A stretch of DNA of 64,000 bases from Actinoallomurus sp963799975 (GTDB lineage Bacteria > Actinomycetota > Actinomycetes > Streptosporangiales > Streptosporangiaceae): the NCBI GenBank assembly GCA_963799975.1, contig CAWCZF010000002.1:496001-560000 (forward strand), given 5' to 3'. Shown here one piece after another: positions 46,637 to 55,397 of this stretch. Position 1 is the stretch's first letter. Each line of letters begins with the position of its first letter. The notes beneath the pieces are model-generated. The model did not search any database. It was given only the letters and a program-made list of their open reading frames with translations, and was not told where the DNA came from. Made by a program: the position numbers and the translations under genes.

Positions 46637-47218
46637 TCAGGGACGCCGGACCTCGTACGCGAGGTGGGTCACGCCCGCGCCGTCGACGACGACCGGCCCG
46701 TCGAGCCGTACGGGGGTCTTGGCGAGGTCGTCGAACCAGCGGACGCCCGACCCGAGCAGGACCGGCACCAGGTCGACGTGGATCGCGTCGAGCAGGCCCG
46801 CGTCCAGGCACTGCCGGGCGATCTTCGCGCTGGCGACGACCACGTTCTTGTCCCCGGCCGCCGTACGCGCGAGCGCGACCGCGTCCTCGACCGAGCCGGC
46901 GAAGGTGAGGGCGGGCGGCGGCTCGGCGGGCGGCTCATGCGTGACCACGACGACCGGGACGCCCAGCGGGTGGGTGCCGCCCCAGCCCTGGGTGATGTCG
47001 TACAGGTGGCGCCCGGCCACCAGCGCGCCCACCCCGGCCATGGCGTCGCGCATGTACGCCGCGCTGGCCGGCGACATGCGGAACGTCGCCCAGTCGACCG
47101 CGGTGGGCACCTCGACGTCTCCGCTGCCCATCCAGCCGAACAGCTCGTCGATCCCGTCGGCCGGGTCGGCGATGAAACCGTCCAGCGACATCGACATGTT
47201 GGCGATGACCTTGCTCAT
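46637..47218 (-). CDS. Dihydrofolate reductase family protein (RibD C-terminal type)
   Basis: A 193-residue protein starting at ATG 47218 after GGGAGA. It opens with VIANMSMSLDGFIADP and has GALVAGRHLYDI and the NADPH-binding VVVASAKIARQCLDAGLLDA, then IHVDLVPVLLGSGVRWFDD, all typical of RibD-C/YwjB-like reductases. It is a small NADPH-dependent cytosolic reductase of unknown substrate. It is convergent with glgC and divergent from the LuxR regulator. Confidence 0.88.
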   Translation of the reverse strand: MSKVIANMSMSLDGFIADPADGIDELFGWMGSGDVEVPTAVDWATFRMSPASAAYMRDAMAGVGALVAGRHLYDITQGWGGTHPLGVPVVVVTHEPPAEPPPALTFAGSVEDAVALARTAAGDKNVVVASAKIARQCLDAGLLDAIHVDLVPVLLGSGVRWFDDLAKTPVRLDGPVVVDGAGVTHLAYEVRRP

Positions 47219-47328
47219 CTCGATCTCCCTTGTTCTCGTTGCCCTCAGCCTCCCGCCGTGGGCGGCGCGGAACATCGGCCGGCCGGCCGATACCGCACCC
47301 CGCCCTGGCTGAGAGAGACTGAGCCGCC

Positions 47329-49968
47329 ATGTCGACCGCACGACCCGCCCTCCCGTCGCCGCTGACGACGTTCGTCGGCCGCGCGGCCGAGCTGCGCGCG
47401 CTCGCCGCGGCGCTCGGCGAGGCGCGCCTGGTCACCGTCGTGGGGCCGGGCGGCTGCGGCAAGACCCGGCTGGCCATCGAGGCGGCCGTACGCGAGGCGA
47501 AGCGACGTCACGACGGTGCCTGCTGGGCCGACCTGGCGAGCACGGCCGACCCGCGGGCGGTCCCGGAGCTGGTCGCCGCTGCGGCGGGGGTGCTGCCCGC
47601 GACCGGCGACGCGTCCGCGGCGCTCGCCCGCGGCCTCGCGGGCCGCCGGATGCTCGTGTGCCTCGACAACTGCGAGCACGTCGTCTCCGCCGCCGCGGAG
47701 GCGACGCTGGCCCTCGTACGCGGATGCCCGGGCGTGACGGTGCTCGCGACGAGCCGCGAACCCCTGGGCGTCACGGGCGAGACCGTCTGGCGTGTCCCCC
47801 CGCTGACCGGGGACGACGGGGTCGCCCTGTTCGAGGAGCGGGCCGGCGGCTCCGCCGGGCGGCCGGACGCCGTGCGCACGGCCTGTGCGCGGCTCGACGG
47901 GATCCCGCTCGCGATCGAGCTGGCCGCGGCCTGGTCGGGCACGCTGTCCGCGGAGGAGATCCTGGCCGGTCTGGACGACCGGTTCGCCCTGCTCGTACGC
48001 GGCCCGCGCGGCGTCGCGGCGCGGCACCAGACGCTCGCGGCGTCGATGGCGTGGAGCCATGACCTGCTGGACGAGGCCGACCGGGTGCTGTTCCGCCGGC
48101 TGGGCGTCTGCCACGGCGGGTTCACGCTGGAGACGGCGCAGAGTGTGTGCGCGGCCGGGCGGATGGCCGTGCTGGGCGGCCTGCGCCGGCTCGTCGACAA
48201 GTCGCTCGTCGTCGCCGACACGCGTGGCAGCGTCACGCGCTACCGGATGGCCGAGACGATCCGCGCGTACGCGGCGGCTCGGCTGGCGGCGTCCGGCGAG
48301 CTCGACCAGGCACGCGACCGGCACCTGGACGCCTGCCTCGCGCTGGCCGAGGCGGCCGCGCCGCTGCTCGACCGCGACAAGGACGAATGGCGCGCCGTGG
48401 TCGGCGCGGAGCGGGAGAACCTCCACGCCGCGCTCGACTGGGGCCTGTCGCTCGCCGATCCGGGGCGCGGGCGCCGGCTCGCGGCGTGCCTGCCCTGGCT
48501 GTGGCACCTGGGCGGTCGCGGCCACGAGGGCATCGCCGTGTTCCGTCGTGCCATCGCCCTCGGCGCGGACGAGCGTACGGCGGTGCAGGCCAGGCTACTG
48601 ACCGGGCTGGCCCTGATCGCCGACACCACCAATCCGGACGGGCTGGAGTACGACGCCGCGACGGCGGCGCTGGAGATCGCCGAAGAGGCCGGCGACGTGC
48701 CCGCCGCCTGCCTCGCCCGGCTCCTCGGCGCGCTCGGCCTGTTCGCGCGTGACGCCGAGGCCGCCTGGTCGCTGGCGGAGACGGCGCGCGAGCGAGCACG
48801 CGCGGCCGGCGAGGGCTTCGTGGCCGACGGCGCGGCCGCGCTGATGGGGATCATCCTGCACCTGCGCGACGATCATGCCGGGGCCGAGCCGCTGTTGCGG
48901 GAGGCCGTCGCGGGGCTGCTGTCACGCGGCGACCGCGGCGTCGCGTCGACGGCGATCGGGTTCCTGGCGTGTGGCGCGCTCTACGCCGGCGACCTCGTGC
49001 GGGCGCGCGAGCTGGCGCGCGACGCCGTGTGGACGGCGTCGCCGCTCGCCGACCACCACCGCGCCGGGTCGGCGGCGAGCGTCCTGGCGACCGTGGAGAT
49101 CGCGGCAGGCCGGCTCGACGAGGCGCGCGCGGCGCTCGACCCGATGGTACGACTGGCCGAGGGCGCCGATCCGCCGCTGTTCGTGCCGGGCCTCGCGCGT
49201 GCCATGGGCGCGCTGCTGCTGTGCTCGGGCCGGGCGGGCGACGCGGTCGCGTGGCTTGAGCAGGAGGGTGCCTGGGCCGGCGGCGATCCGCTCGACCGGC
49301 TCGCGCCGCCGACCCTGACCGGGCTCGCCGCGGCGCTGCGGGCGGCCGGGGACGCCGAGGCCGCGGCGGCGGTGTGCGAGCGCGCGCTCGCCACGGCAAG
49401 GCGCGCCGGGATGCCGCGCGTGGCCGCCGACGCGCTCGAACAGAGCGCCTTCCTCGCGGCGGACCCCGCACGTGCGGAGGAGCTCCACCACGAGGCGCTG
49501 GCCCTGCGCGCCGAGCACGGCCTGTGGCTGTACTGCACCGACAGTCTGGAGGCGCTCGCCGCGGACTTCGCGGCGCCCGTCGACGCCGTACGACTGCTCG
49601 CCGCCTGCGACCGCGCGCGGGAGGAGTCGGGCCGCCCGCGTACGGCGACCGGGCCACGGGAGGCGCTGGGCGAGGCGGCCGACGCCGCGGCGTGGGCCGA
49701 GGGCCGTGCGCTGGACCTGCCCTCGGCCGTGGAGTACGCGCGCCGTGCGCGGGGGCGGCGCGGACGGCCGTCGAGCGGCTGGGCGAGCCTCACCCCGACC
49801 GAGCGCACCGTCGTACGGCTGGCGGCCGAGGGCCTCAGCAACCCCGAGATCGGGTCCCGGCTGTTCATGAGCCGCAGCACGGTCAAGACCCACCTCTCGC
49901 ACGTCTACGCCAAGCTGGGCGTCACGAACCGCACCGAGCTGGCCGCGAGGGCGCAGGCGCTCAGCTGA
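47329..49968 (+). CDS. LuxR-family regulator with N-terminal NB-ARC/AAA ATPase (LAL-like)
   Basis: An 879-residue protein. TTFVGRAAELRAL and Walker A VGPGGCGKTRLA (near residues 44-55) lead a STAND ATPase with Walker B RMLVCLDNCEHV and LATSREPLGV. A long TPR-like helical region rich in Ala and Arg follows. The end is a LuxR helix-turn-helix: SLTPTERTVVRLAAEGLSNP then GSRLFMSRSTVKTHLSHVYA. Such proteins are slow-turnover ATP switches controlling secondary metabolism or stress genes. It overlaps the ribosome-protection gene by eight bases at their stops. Confidence 0.92.
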   Translation: MSTARPALPSPLTTFVGRAAELRALAAALGEARLVTVVGPGGCGKTRLAIEAAVREAKRRHDGACWADLASTADPRAVPELVAAAAGVLPATGDASAALARGLAGRRMLVCLDNCEHVVSAAAEATLALVRGCPGVTVLATSREPLGVTGETVWRVPPLTGDDGVALFEERAGGSAGRPDAVRTACARLDGIPLAIELAAAWSGTLSAEEILAGLDDRFALLVRGPRGVAARHQTLAASMAWSHDLLDEADRVLFRRLGVCHGGFTLETAQSVCAAGRMAVLGGLRRLVDKSLVVADTRGSVTRYRMAETIRAYAAARLAASGELDQARDRHLDACLALAEAAAPLLDRDKDEWRAVVGAERENLHAALDWGLSLADPGRGRRLAACLPWLWHLGGRGHEGIAVFRRAIALGADERTAVQARLLTGLALIADTTNPDGLEYDAATAALEIAEEAGDVPAACLARLLGALGLFARDAEAAWSLAETARERARAAGEGFVADGAAALMGIILHLRDDHAGAEPLLREAVAGLLSRGDRGVASTAIGFLACGALYAGDLVRARELARDAVWTASPLADHHRAGSAASVLATVEIAAGRLDEARAALDPMVRLAEGADPPLFVPGLARAMGALLLCSGRAGDAVAWLEQEGAWAGGDPLDRLAPPTLTGLAAALRAAGDAEAAAAVCERALATARRAGMPRVAADALEQSAFLAADPARAEELHHEALALRAEHGLWLYCTDSLEALAADFAAPVDAVRLLAACDRAREESGRPRTATGPREALGEAADAAAWAEGRALDLPSAVEYARRARGRRGRPSSGWASLTPTERTVVRLAAEGLSNPEIGSRLFMSRSTVKTHLSHVYAKLGVTNRTELAARAQALS

Positions 49969-51955
49969 CCCGCCCGGCGACGCGCAGGAGGTACTCCTTG
50001 CGGTCGAGCGGGTTGTGGTCGGAGCGCGGCCGGGACGGCGCCTCGCCGCGTACCGGCTCATAGCGGTCGAAGGTGCACTCAAGCACGCCCTCGCCGCGGG
50101 TCAGGCCCGGGATCCGCCGGTCGAGGTCGTGCACCCGCGCCGCCGGGATCTCGCCCTCGACGACGCAGACGGCGCCGCGGACGCCGGACGTACGCGGGAC
50201 GGCGCGCAGCCGCGCGAGCACGGGCAGCAGCGCGCCGAGCGTGTCCTCCGGGATCTCCAGGTGGAAGCGCTGCAACGGCTCGCAGACCGTGGTCCCGGCC
50301 CGTTTGAGCGCGTCCGTCAGCACCAGCGGCGTCAGGTTGCGAAAGTCGCCGGCGGTGCTGGACATGCTCGCGTCGAAGGTGCCGTGCGAGTGGCTCTGCC
50401 TCGGCCAGTAGCCCGAGTGCGTCATGGTGACCGCGCAGTCGGTGACCTGCCAGCCGCACAACCCCTGCCGCAGCGTCTCGTGCACGGTCTCCTCGACCGC
50501 CTTGACGAAGGCGTACGGCAGCGAGCCGAGTTCGACCTCCAGCCCGAAGACCGCGCCCGAGCCGATCGGGCCGGGATCCACCCGCAGCCCGACCGTGGCC
50601 AGGAACGGGTTGCCGCCCTTGTCGATGATCTCGTGCGCCGCGCCGCTGCCTGCGGGACGCTCGACGCAGATCGTCGTCGTCTCGCGAAACCCGGCCTCGA
50701 CGCCGAACTCCTCCGCCAGCGTCGCCTGGACGACCTCTTTCTGCACCTCGCCGTAGAGCGACACGGAGATCTCCCCCCGTACGTCGTCCTGGCGCAGGTC
50801 GATCAGCGGGTCCTGCTCGGCGAGCAGGACGAGCGCGGCGTGCAGCGCGCCACGGTCGGCGGCGCGCACCGGGAACACGACGGTCTCCAGCGTGGGCGGG
50901 GCGAACCAGCGCTCGGCCGCGGCCGTGCGCGGCACGCCGAGGGTGTCGCCGATCCGTACGCCGGAAAGCCCCCAGAGCCGGGCGATCCGGCCCGCGGAGA
51001 AGGAGGTGGAGGTGGCCGGCTCGCCGTGGTCGAACACGCTGATCGCGGTGACCTTGCCCTCGCCCGGCGCCCGGCCCGCCCCGCCGAACCGCAGCCGGTC
51101 GCGTACGGCGACGGTCCCGGCGAACAGCCGCGCATAGGCGATCTTCTCCCCCGCCGGGCCGCGTTCGACCTTGAAGACGGCGCCCGAGACCGGGTCTCGG
51201 GCGTCGCCGCCGGCGGCGGGCAGGAGTTCGATGATGCCGCGGGTCAGCTCCGCCACGCCCGCGCCGGTGATGGCCGAGCCGAACAAGACCGGATGCACGA
51301 GCGCCCGCCCGGTCTGCGCGACGAGCCCGCGCCGCAGCCGCGCGCAGGACAGATCGTCCTCGACGTAGGCGGCGAGAAGGTCGTCGTCGTGGTCGGCCAG
51401 GAGTTCGGCCAGCCGTCGCGTGAAGTCCGCGTCGCCCGGCTCGTACGGCGAGAACGCGCTGCCTGGGGTGCCCGGGTCGCGCACCGTGCCCAGCGCGACG
51501 ACGGCGGGTGTCAGCTTGTCCGCGATGTCGCGGAGCACGGACGCGGGCCGCGCGCCGGTACGGTCGATCTTGTTCACGAAGACGAGCGTGGGGATGCGCA
51601 GCCGCCGCAGCGTACGCAGCAGGATGCGGGTCTGTGCCTGCACGCCCTCGACCGCGGAGATCACCAGCACGGCGCCGTCGAGCACGCTCAGCACACGCTC
51701 CACCTCGGCGATGAAGTCCGGGTGACCCGGCGTGTCGATCAGGTTGATCGTGACGCCGCCGGCGGCGAACGAGGCGACGGCGGACTTGATCGTGATGCCG
51801 CGCCGCCGTTCGAGCGCCAGCGAGTCGGTCCGCGTACTGCCGTCGTCGACGCTGCCGACCTCGTCCATCACCCCGGCGGCGAACAGCAGCCGCTCGGTCA
51901 GGCTGGTCTTACCGGCGTCGACGTGGGCCAGGATCCCCAAGTTGAGTAGTGTCAC
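49961..51955 (-). CDS. TetM/OtrA-like ribosomal protection GTPase
   Basis: A 664-residue EF-G-like GTPase. Motifs are G1 AHVDAGKTSLTERLL, G3 DTPGHPDFIAEVERVL, G4 VNKIDRTG, and switch-I RRRGITIKSAVASF. Domain II and the C-terminal domain IV/V pattern (GYWPRQSHSHGTFD, TVCEPLQRFHLEIPEDTLG) match tetracycline-resistance ribosomal protection proteins. It probably dislodges tetracycline-like inhibitors from the ribosome or acts as a housekeeping relative. It starts at GTG 51955 with only a weak, distant GAGG. A short ORF with a much better ribosome site overlaps this start. Confidence 0.88.
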   Translation of the reverse strand: MTLLNLGILAHVDAGKTSLTERLLFAAGVMDEVGSVDDGSTRTDSLALERRRGITIKSAVASFAAGGVTINLIDTPGHPDFIAEVERVLSVLDGAVLVISAVEGVQAQTRILLRTLRRLRIPTLVFVNKIDRTGARPASVLRDIADKLTPAVVALGTVRDPGTPGSAFSPYEPGDADFTRRLAELLADHDDDLLAAYVEDDLSCARLRRGLVAQTGRALVHPVLFGSAITGAGVAELTRGIIELLPAAGGDARDPVSGAVFKVERGPAGEKIAYARLFAGTVAVRDRLRFGGAGRAPGEGKVTAISVFDHGEPATSTSFSAGRIARLWGLSGVRIGDTLGVPRTAAAERWFAPPTLETVVFPVRAADRGALHAALVLLAEQDPLIDLRQDDVRGEISVSLYGEVQKEVVQATLAEEFGVEAGFRETTTICVERPAGSGAAHEIIDKGGNPFLATVGLRVDPGPIGSGAVFGLEVELGSLPYAFVKAVEETVHETLRQGLCGWQVTDCAVTMTHSGYWPRQSHSHGTFDASMSSTAGDFRNLTPLVLTDALKRAGTTVCEPLQRFHLEIPEDTLGALLPVLARLRAVPRTSGVRGAVCVVEGEIPAARVHDLDRRIPGLTRGEGVLECTFDRYEPVRGEAPSRPRSDHNPLDRKEYLLRVAGRVS

Positions 51956-52019
51956 CGAGCGTCATGTCCTCTGGGTAGGTGAAAGTTCCCTTCTGTGTGG
52001 ACATGAACGCTGCACGCAT
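51909..52019 (-). CDS. Putative leader peptide overlapping the ribosomal-protection gene start
   Basis: ATG 52019 follows a near-ideal AGGAG (complement of 52026-52030) by six bases. It encodes 36 residues (MRAAFMSTQKGTFTYPEDMT, then a Pro/Arg-rich end) to TAA 51909-51911. Its last 47 bases overlap the start of the GTPase gene in another frame. Ribosomes translating it would run across the GTPase start, so it could couple or attenuate expression. Alternatives are a chance ORF or a frame error. Confidence 0.5.
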   Translation of the reverse strand: MRAAFMSTQKGTFTYPEDMTLGDTTQLGDPGPRRRR

Positions 52020-52095
52020 TGCCTTCTCCTGGGCCGGCCGGATCGATCGTCGCGATTACACCAGGCGCCGATCACACCGCGCAACGGGTTTTCGC

Positions 52096-52123
52096 GCCGT
52101 CCCGGCGGCAGAGCCGGGACGGC
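52096..52123 (-). terminator. Hairpin after the deazaflavin-reductase gene
   Basis: An 11-bp perfect inverted repeat (GCCGTCCCGGC / GCCGGGACGGC) with a 6-base loop lies 10 bases past the stop at 52133 on the minus strand and before the GTPase leader. Confidence 0.6.
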
Positions 52124-52132
52124 GGTCCCGCG

Positions 52133-52534
52133 TCAGGCTCGTTCGAGGACGACGACCGGGATCACGCGCTCGGTCTTGCGCTGGTAGTCGTCGTAGGCGG
52201 GCCATGCCTCGGTCATGGTGTCCCACAGCGCCGGCTTCTCCTCGGCCGTCGCCGTACGCGCACGCGCCGTGAACTTCTCGCCCAGCACCTGGACCTCGAC
52301 GTCGGGGTCGGCCTCGATGTTGAGGTACCACAGCGGCGGCTTGTCGTTCCCGCCCTTGGACGCGACGACCAGGTACGCGTCGCCGGACTTCTGGTAGATC
52401 AACGGGGTCGTACGCCGCTCGCCGCTCTTGCGGCCGACCGTCGTGAGGAGGAGCGTGGTCGTCCCCTCCCATTCGTGCCCGACCCTGCCGTCCGTCTCCT
52501 GATAGCGCTCGACGTGCTCGCGGCCGAATAGCAT
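52133..52534 (-). CDS. F420-dependent nitroreductase-family protein (DUF385/Ddn-like)
   Basis: A 133-residue split-barrel protein. LLLTTVGRKSGERRTTPLIY is the deazaflavin (F420) phosphate-binding signature. WYLNIEADPDVEVQVLGEKF and the ending PAYDDYQRKTERVIPVVVLE match Ddn/DUF385. It is likely an F420H2-dependent reductase or quinone reductase at the membrane face. It is preceded by GAGGTGA. It is a single gene bounded by a hairpin. Confidence 0.9.
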   Translation of the reverse strand: MLFGREHVERYQETDGRVGHEWEGTTTLLLTTVGRKSGERRTTPLIYQKSGDAYLVVASKGGNDKPPLWYLNIEADPDVEVQVLGEKFTARARTATAEEKPALWDTMTEAWPAYDDYQRKTERVIPVVVLERA

Positions 52535-52657
52535 CTGCTCACCTCTGTTAGTCGGGGTCTCATCCGTTTCAACCGGAAAACGGCGGTGTTCCTTCCCCGG
52601 CGTTCCTTCCCCGCGACCGCTCTCGCGGGCGGCGGCGCGGTCCCCGATACTGGGCTG

Positions 52658-52840
52658 GTGAGCGCCGATGAGACCGAATCGGTCCAGTTGGTCGAGAAAT
52701 ACGGGCCCCAGTGGTCGCCCGGGGTCTTCGAGCGCGGCACCGACGGGCCGCGGGTGATCGTGGCGGGCGTGGACGGCTCACCGACCGCGATGCGCGCGGG
52801 AGCCTACGCCGCCGGCCTGGCTCGGTGGCCGCACGCCTGG
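52658..52840 (+). pseudogene. Truncated universal stress protein fragment
   Basis: From GTG 52658 the frame encodes a typical universal-stress N-terminus (PRVIVAGVDGSPTAMRAGAY, then AAGLAR) after a 35-residue extension. Homology ends abruptly near 52835: the expected ATP-loop and second half are absent. The frame runs on into the SigJ gene with unlike composition. It is probably a decayed remnant. The end coordinate is approximate. Confidence 0.45.
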
Positions 52841-52899
52841 TCCGCGCTGGCCGGTAACGGTCGTGCCCTGATCGCCGCCATGTCTGAGGATGGGGACCG

Positions 52900-53775
52900 A
52901 TGGACGAAGACCAGTTATTGGCCGAGCGGTTCGAGGAGTACCGGCCACGGCTGCGCGCGGTGGCGTACCGGATGCTCGGCTCGCTCAGCGAGGCCGACGA
53001 CGCCGTGCAGGAGACGTGGCTGCGGCTCAGCCGTGCCGGGGCGGGCGGGGTGGACAACCTCGGCGGGTGGTTCACGACCGCCGTCGGCCGCGTGTCGCTG
53101 AACATGCTGCGCTCGCGCCGGTCGCGGCGCGAGGACTCGCTCGACGTCCACGTGCCCGACCCGATCCTGAGCCTGGACGCGATCGACCCCGAGCACGAGG
53201 CGCTGCTCGCCGACGCGGTCGGGCTCGCGCTGCTCGTGGTGCTGCACACGCTGGCGCCCGCCGAGCGGCTCGCGTTCGTGTTACACGACATGTTCGCCGT
53301 CCCCTTCGAGGAGATCGCCCCGATCATCGAGCGGTCACCGGCGGCGACGCGTCAGCTCGCCAGCCGTGCCCGCCGCCGGGTCCGCGGCACGGCCCCGGTA
53401 CTGGACGCCGATCCCGGACGGCAGCGCGTCGTGGTCGACGCCTTCCTCACCGCCTCGCGCGCCGGCGACTTCGACGCGCTCGTCGCCGTGCTCGACCCCG
53501 ACGTCGTGCTCCGCTTCGACTTCGGCGACCACGGCGTCTCCTCGATGATCCGCGGAGCACGGGTGGTGGCCGGGCAGGCGCTCCTGTTCCGCGAGTACGC
53601 GCGGCAGGCACGGCCCGCGCTGGTGAACGGCGCCGCCGGCATCGTCACCGCGCCCGACGGCCGCCTCCTGTCGGTGATGGGCATGACGGTCACCGGCGGC
53701 CGGATCGCCCAGATCCACGTCCTCGCCGACCCCGAACGCCTGCGCCGCCTCGACCTGGACCGCCTGCGCGCGTGA
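52900..53775 (+). CDS. sigJ: ECF41-type RNA polymerase sigma factor (SigJ family)
   Basis: A 291-residue sigma factor. Region 2 reads RPRLRAVAYRMLGSLSEADD with AVQETWLRL. Region 4 reads LAPAERLAFVLHDMFAVPFE and RSPAATRQLASRARRRV. A C-terminal SnoaL-like domain (VVDAFLTASRAGDFDALVAV, then DPDVVLRFD) follows, the fused regulatory domain that defines ECF41 and replaces an anti-sigma factor. The usual partner (a carboxymuconolactone decarboxylase or oxidoreductase) is not adjacent. Confidence 0.92.
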   Translation: MDEDQLLAERFEEYRPRLRAVAYRMLGSLSEADDAVQETWLRLSRAGAGGVDNLGGWFTTAVGRVSLNMLRSRRSRREDSLDVHVPDPILSLDAIDPEHEALLADAVGLALLVVLHTLAPAERLAFVLHDMFAVPFEEIAPIIERSPAATRQLASRARRRVRGTAPVLDADPGRQRVVVDAFLTASRAGDFDALVAVLDPDVVLRFDFGDHGVSSMIRGARVVAGQALLFREYARQARPALVNGAAGIVTAPDGRLLSVMGMTVTGGRIAQIHVLADPERLRRLDLDRLRA

Positions 53776-53826
53776 GTGCGCGGCGAGTGGCTGCTAGAAC
53801 CGCGATCGGCGGGGTAGTGGGCCGCC

Positions 53827-54720
53827 ATGTGCTCATGGCGACAGCAGGTCGAACACCGGTTCGCCGAGGTCAGCGCGCTGTGCGTGCCGCTGCCCGGCGG
53901 CGGGGCGACACGCGAGAGATGGACGATTTTCGCCCGGTTCGCGGAGGAGGATCTGTCCCTGGCCCGGCTGGCCGAGGGGCATTTCGACGCGCTCGCGATC
54001 CTCGCCGAGCTGGCCGGCCCCGAGCCGGCCGCCGGTGAGCGCTGGGGCGTGTGGGCCGCCAAGCCCGCGAGCCTGGAGGTCACCGGCGGCCGGATCTCCG
54101 GCGTGCGGCCGTACTGCTCGGGCGCACGCGTCTGCACCCGCGCGCTGGTCACGGCGGGCGACCGGCTGTTCGCGGTACGGCCCGGCGAGCCGGTCGAGGG
54201 CACCTGGCCGGCGGTCGGCATGGCGGCGAGCGACAGCCTCGACGTCCGGTTCGACGACGCCGAGGCCGAGGAGGTCGGGCCGCCCGGCGGCTACACCGGA
54301 CGGCCGGGCTTCCACCACGGCGGGATCGGCGTCGCCGCGGTCTGGTACGGCGGCGCGCGTGCCGTCGGCCGCACCCTGCTCGGCGCGGCCGGCCCGCACG
54401 CGCTCGCACACCTGGGCGCGGTGGAGATCGCGCTGACCTCCGCGCGCGACGCGCTCGAACGTGCCGCCGCCGAGATCGACGCCGATCCGCTCGACCACAA
54501 GGGACACGCGGCGGCGCGTGCCCTGCGGGTGCGGTCCCTGGTCGCGGAGGTGGCGGCCGAGGTACTGGACCGTACGGGCCGTGCGCTCGGCGCGGGCCCG
54601 CTCTCCCGCGACCCGGCACACGCGCGCCGGGTCGCCGACCTGACCGTCTACATCCGCCAGCACCACGCCGAGCGCGACCTCGCCGCCCTCGGCGAGTTGG
54701 TCACCGGGGAGACATGGTGA
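53827..54720 (+). CDS. Acyl-CoA dehydrogenase-like protein
   Basis: A 297-residue protein, shorter than the usual 380 residues. Segments such as RWGVWAAKPASLEVTGGRIS, AVGMAASDSLDVRFDDAEAE and VWYGGARAVGRTLLGAAGPH follow the mid-barrel and C-terminal helices of acyl-CoA dehydrogenases. The N-terminal helical domain is reduced, and the catalytic Glu is not obvious, so activity is uncertain. It leads a four-gene operon with PIG-L, methyltransferase and GT2 genes. The next gene's ATG lies seven bases inside it. Confidence 0.78.
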   Translation: MCSWRQQVEHRFAEVSALCVPLPGGGATRERWTIFARFAEEDLSLARLAEGHFDALAILAELAGPEPAAGERWGVWAAKPASLEVTGGRISGVRPYCSGARVCTRALVTAGDRLFAVRPGEPVEGTWPAVGMAASDSLDVRFDDAEAEEVGPPGGYTGRPGFHHGGIGVAAVWYGGARAVGRTLLGAAGPHALAHLGAVEIALTSARDALERAAAEIDADPLDHKGHAAARALRVRSLVAEVAAEVLDRTGRALGAGPLSRDPAHARRVADLTVYIRQHHAERDLAALGELVTGETW

Positions 54721-55397
54721 AGAACCCGATCGACGCGCCCGGCACCCCCGAGAGCGAATGGCGCGCCTGGGACGGGCTGAGCCGGCTGCCCGTCCTCGAC
54801 CTGGACGCGTGGCGCAGCGTGGCGGTGGTCGCCGCGCACCCCGACGACGAGGTGCTCGGCGTCGGCGGCCTGCTGGCGCTGCTCGCCGACCGCGGCGTAC
54901 GCCTGCGACTGATCGCCGTCACCGACGGCGAGGCGTCGCACCCCGGCCAGGACGTCGGGCCGCGTCGCGTCGCCGAGTCGGCCGCCGCGCTGAAGCACCT
55001 CGGCGCGTGCGAGACCGTACGGCTCGGCCTGCCCGACAGCCAGGTGGATGAGGACGAGTTGCGGCGGCTGCTGCCGGACCTGCTCGACGGCTTCGACGTG
55101 TGCCTGGCCCCGTGGGAGCAGGACGTGCACCGCGACCACGAGGCGGCCGGGCACGCGGCGCTGGCGTGCGCCGAGGAGGTGTGGCGGTTCCCGATCTGGA
55201 CGTGGCACTGGGCACGGCCCGCCGACCCGCGCCTGCCGTGGGAGAGCGCCGTCCAGGTGCCGCTGCCGCCGCCGGCGGCGAAGCGCAAGCGGGCGGCGAT
55301 CGCCTGTTTCACCAGCCAGTTCGAGGGCCCGGACCCGATACTGCCGCCGGGCATCGTCGCGCACTTCAACCGAGGGCAGGAGGTGCTGTTCCGTTGA
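54714..55397 (+). CDS. PIG-L family deacetylase
   Basis: A 227-residue LmbE/PIG-L zinc hydrolase. VVAAHPDDEVLGVGGLLALL holds the metal motif AHPDDE, with VTDGEASHPG and the metal histidine in QDVHRDHEAAGHAAL. Family members remove N-acetyl groups from sugar conjugates such as GlcNAc-inositol. The glycosyltransferase and methyltransferase partners suggest work on a small glycoconjugate. The stop overlaps the next start (TTGA). Confidence 0.9.
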   Translation: MVKNPIDAPGTPESEWRAWDGLSRLPVLDLDAWRSVAVVAAHPDDEVLGVGGLLALLADRGVRLRLIAVTDGEASHPGQDVGPRRVAESAAALKHLGACETVRLGLPDSQVDEDELRRLLPDLLDGFDVCLAPWEQDVHRDHEAAGHAALACAEEVWRFPIWTWHWARPADPRLPWESAVQVPLPPPAAKRKRAAIACFTSQFEGPDPILPPGIVAHFNRGQEVLFR

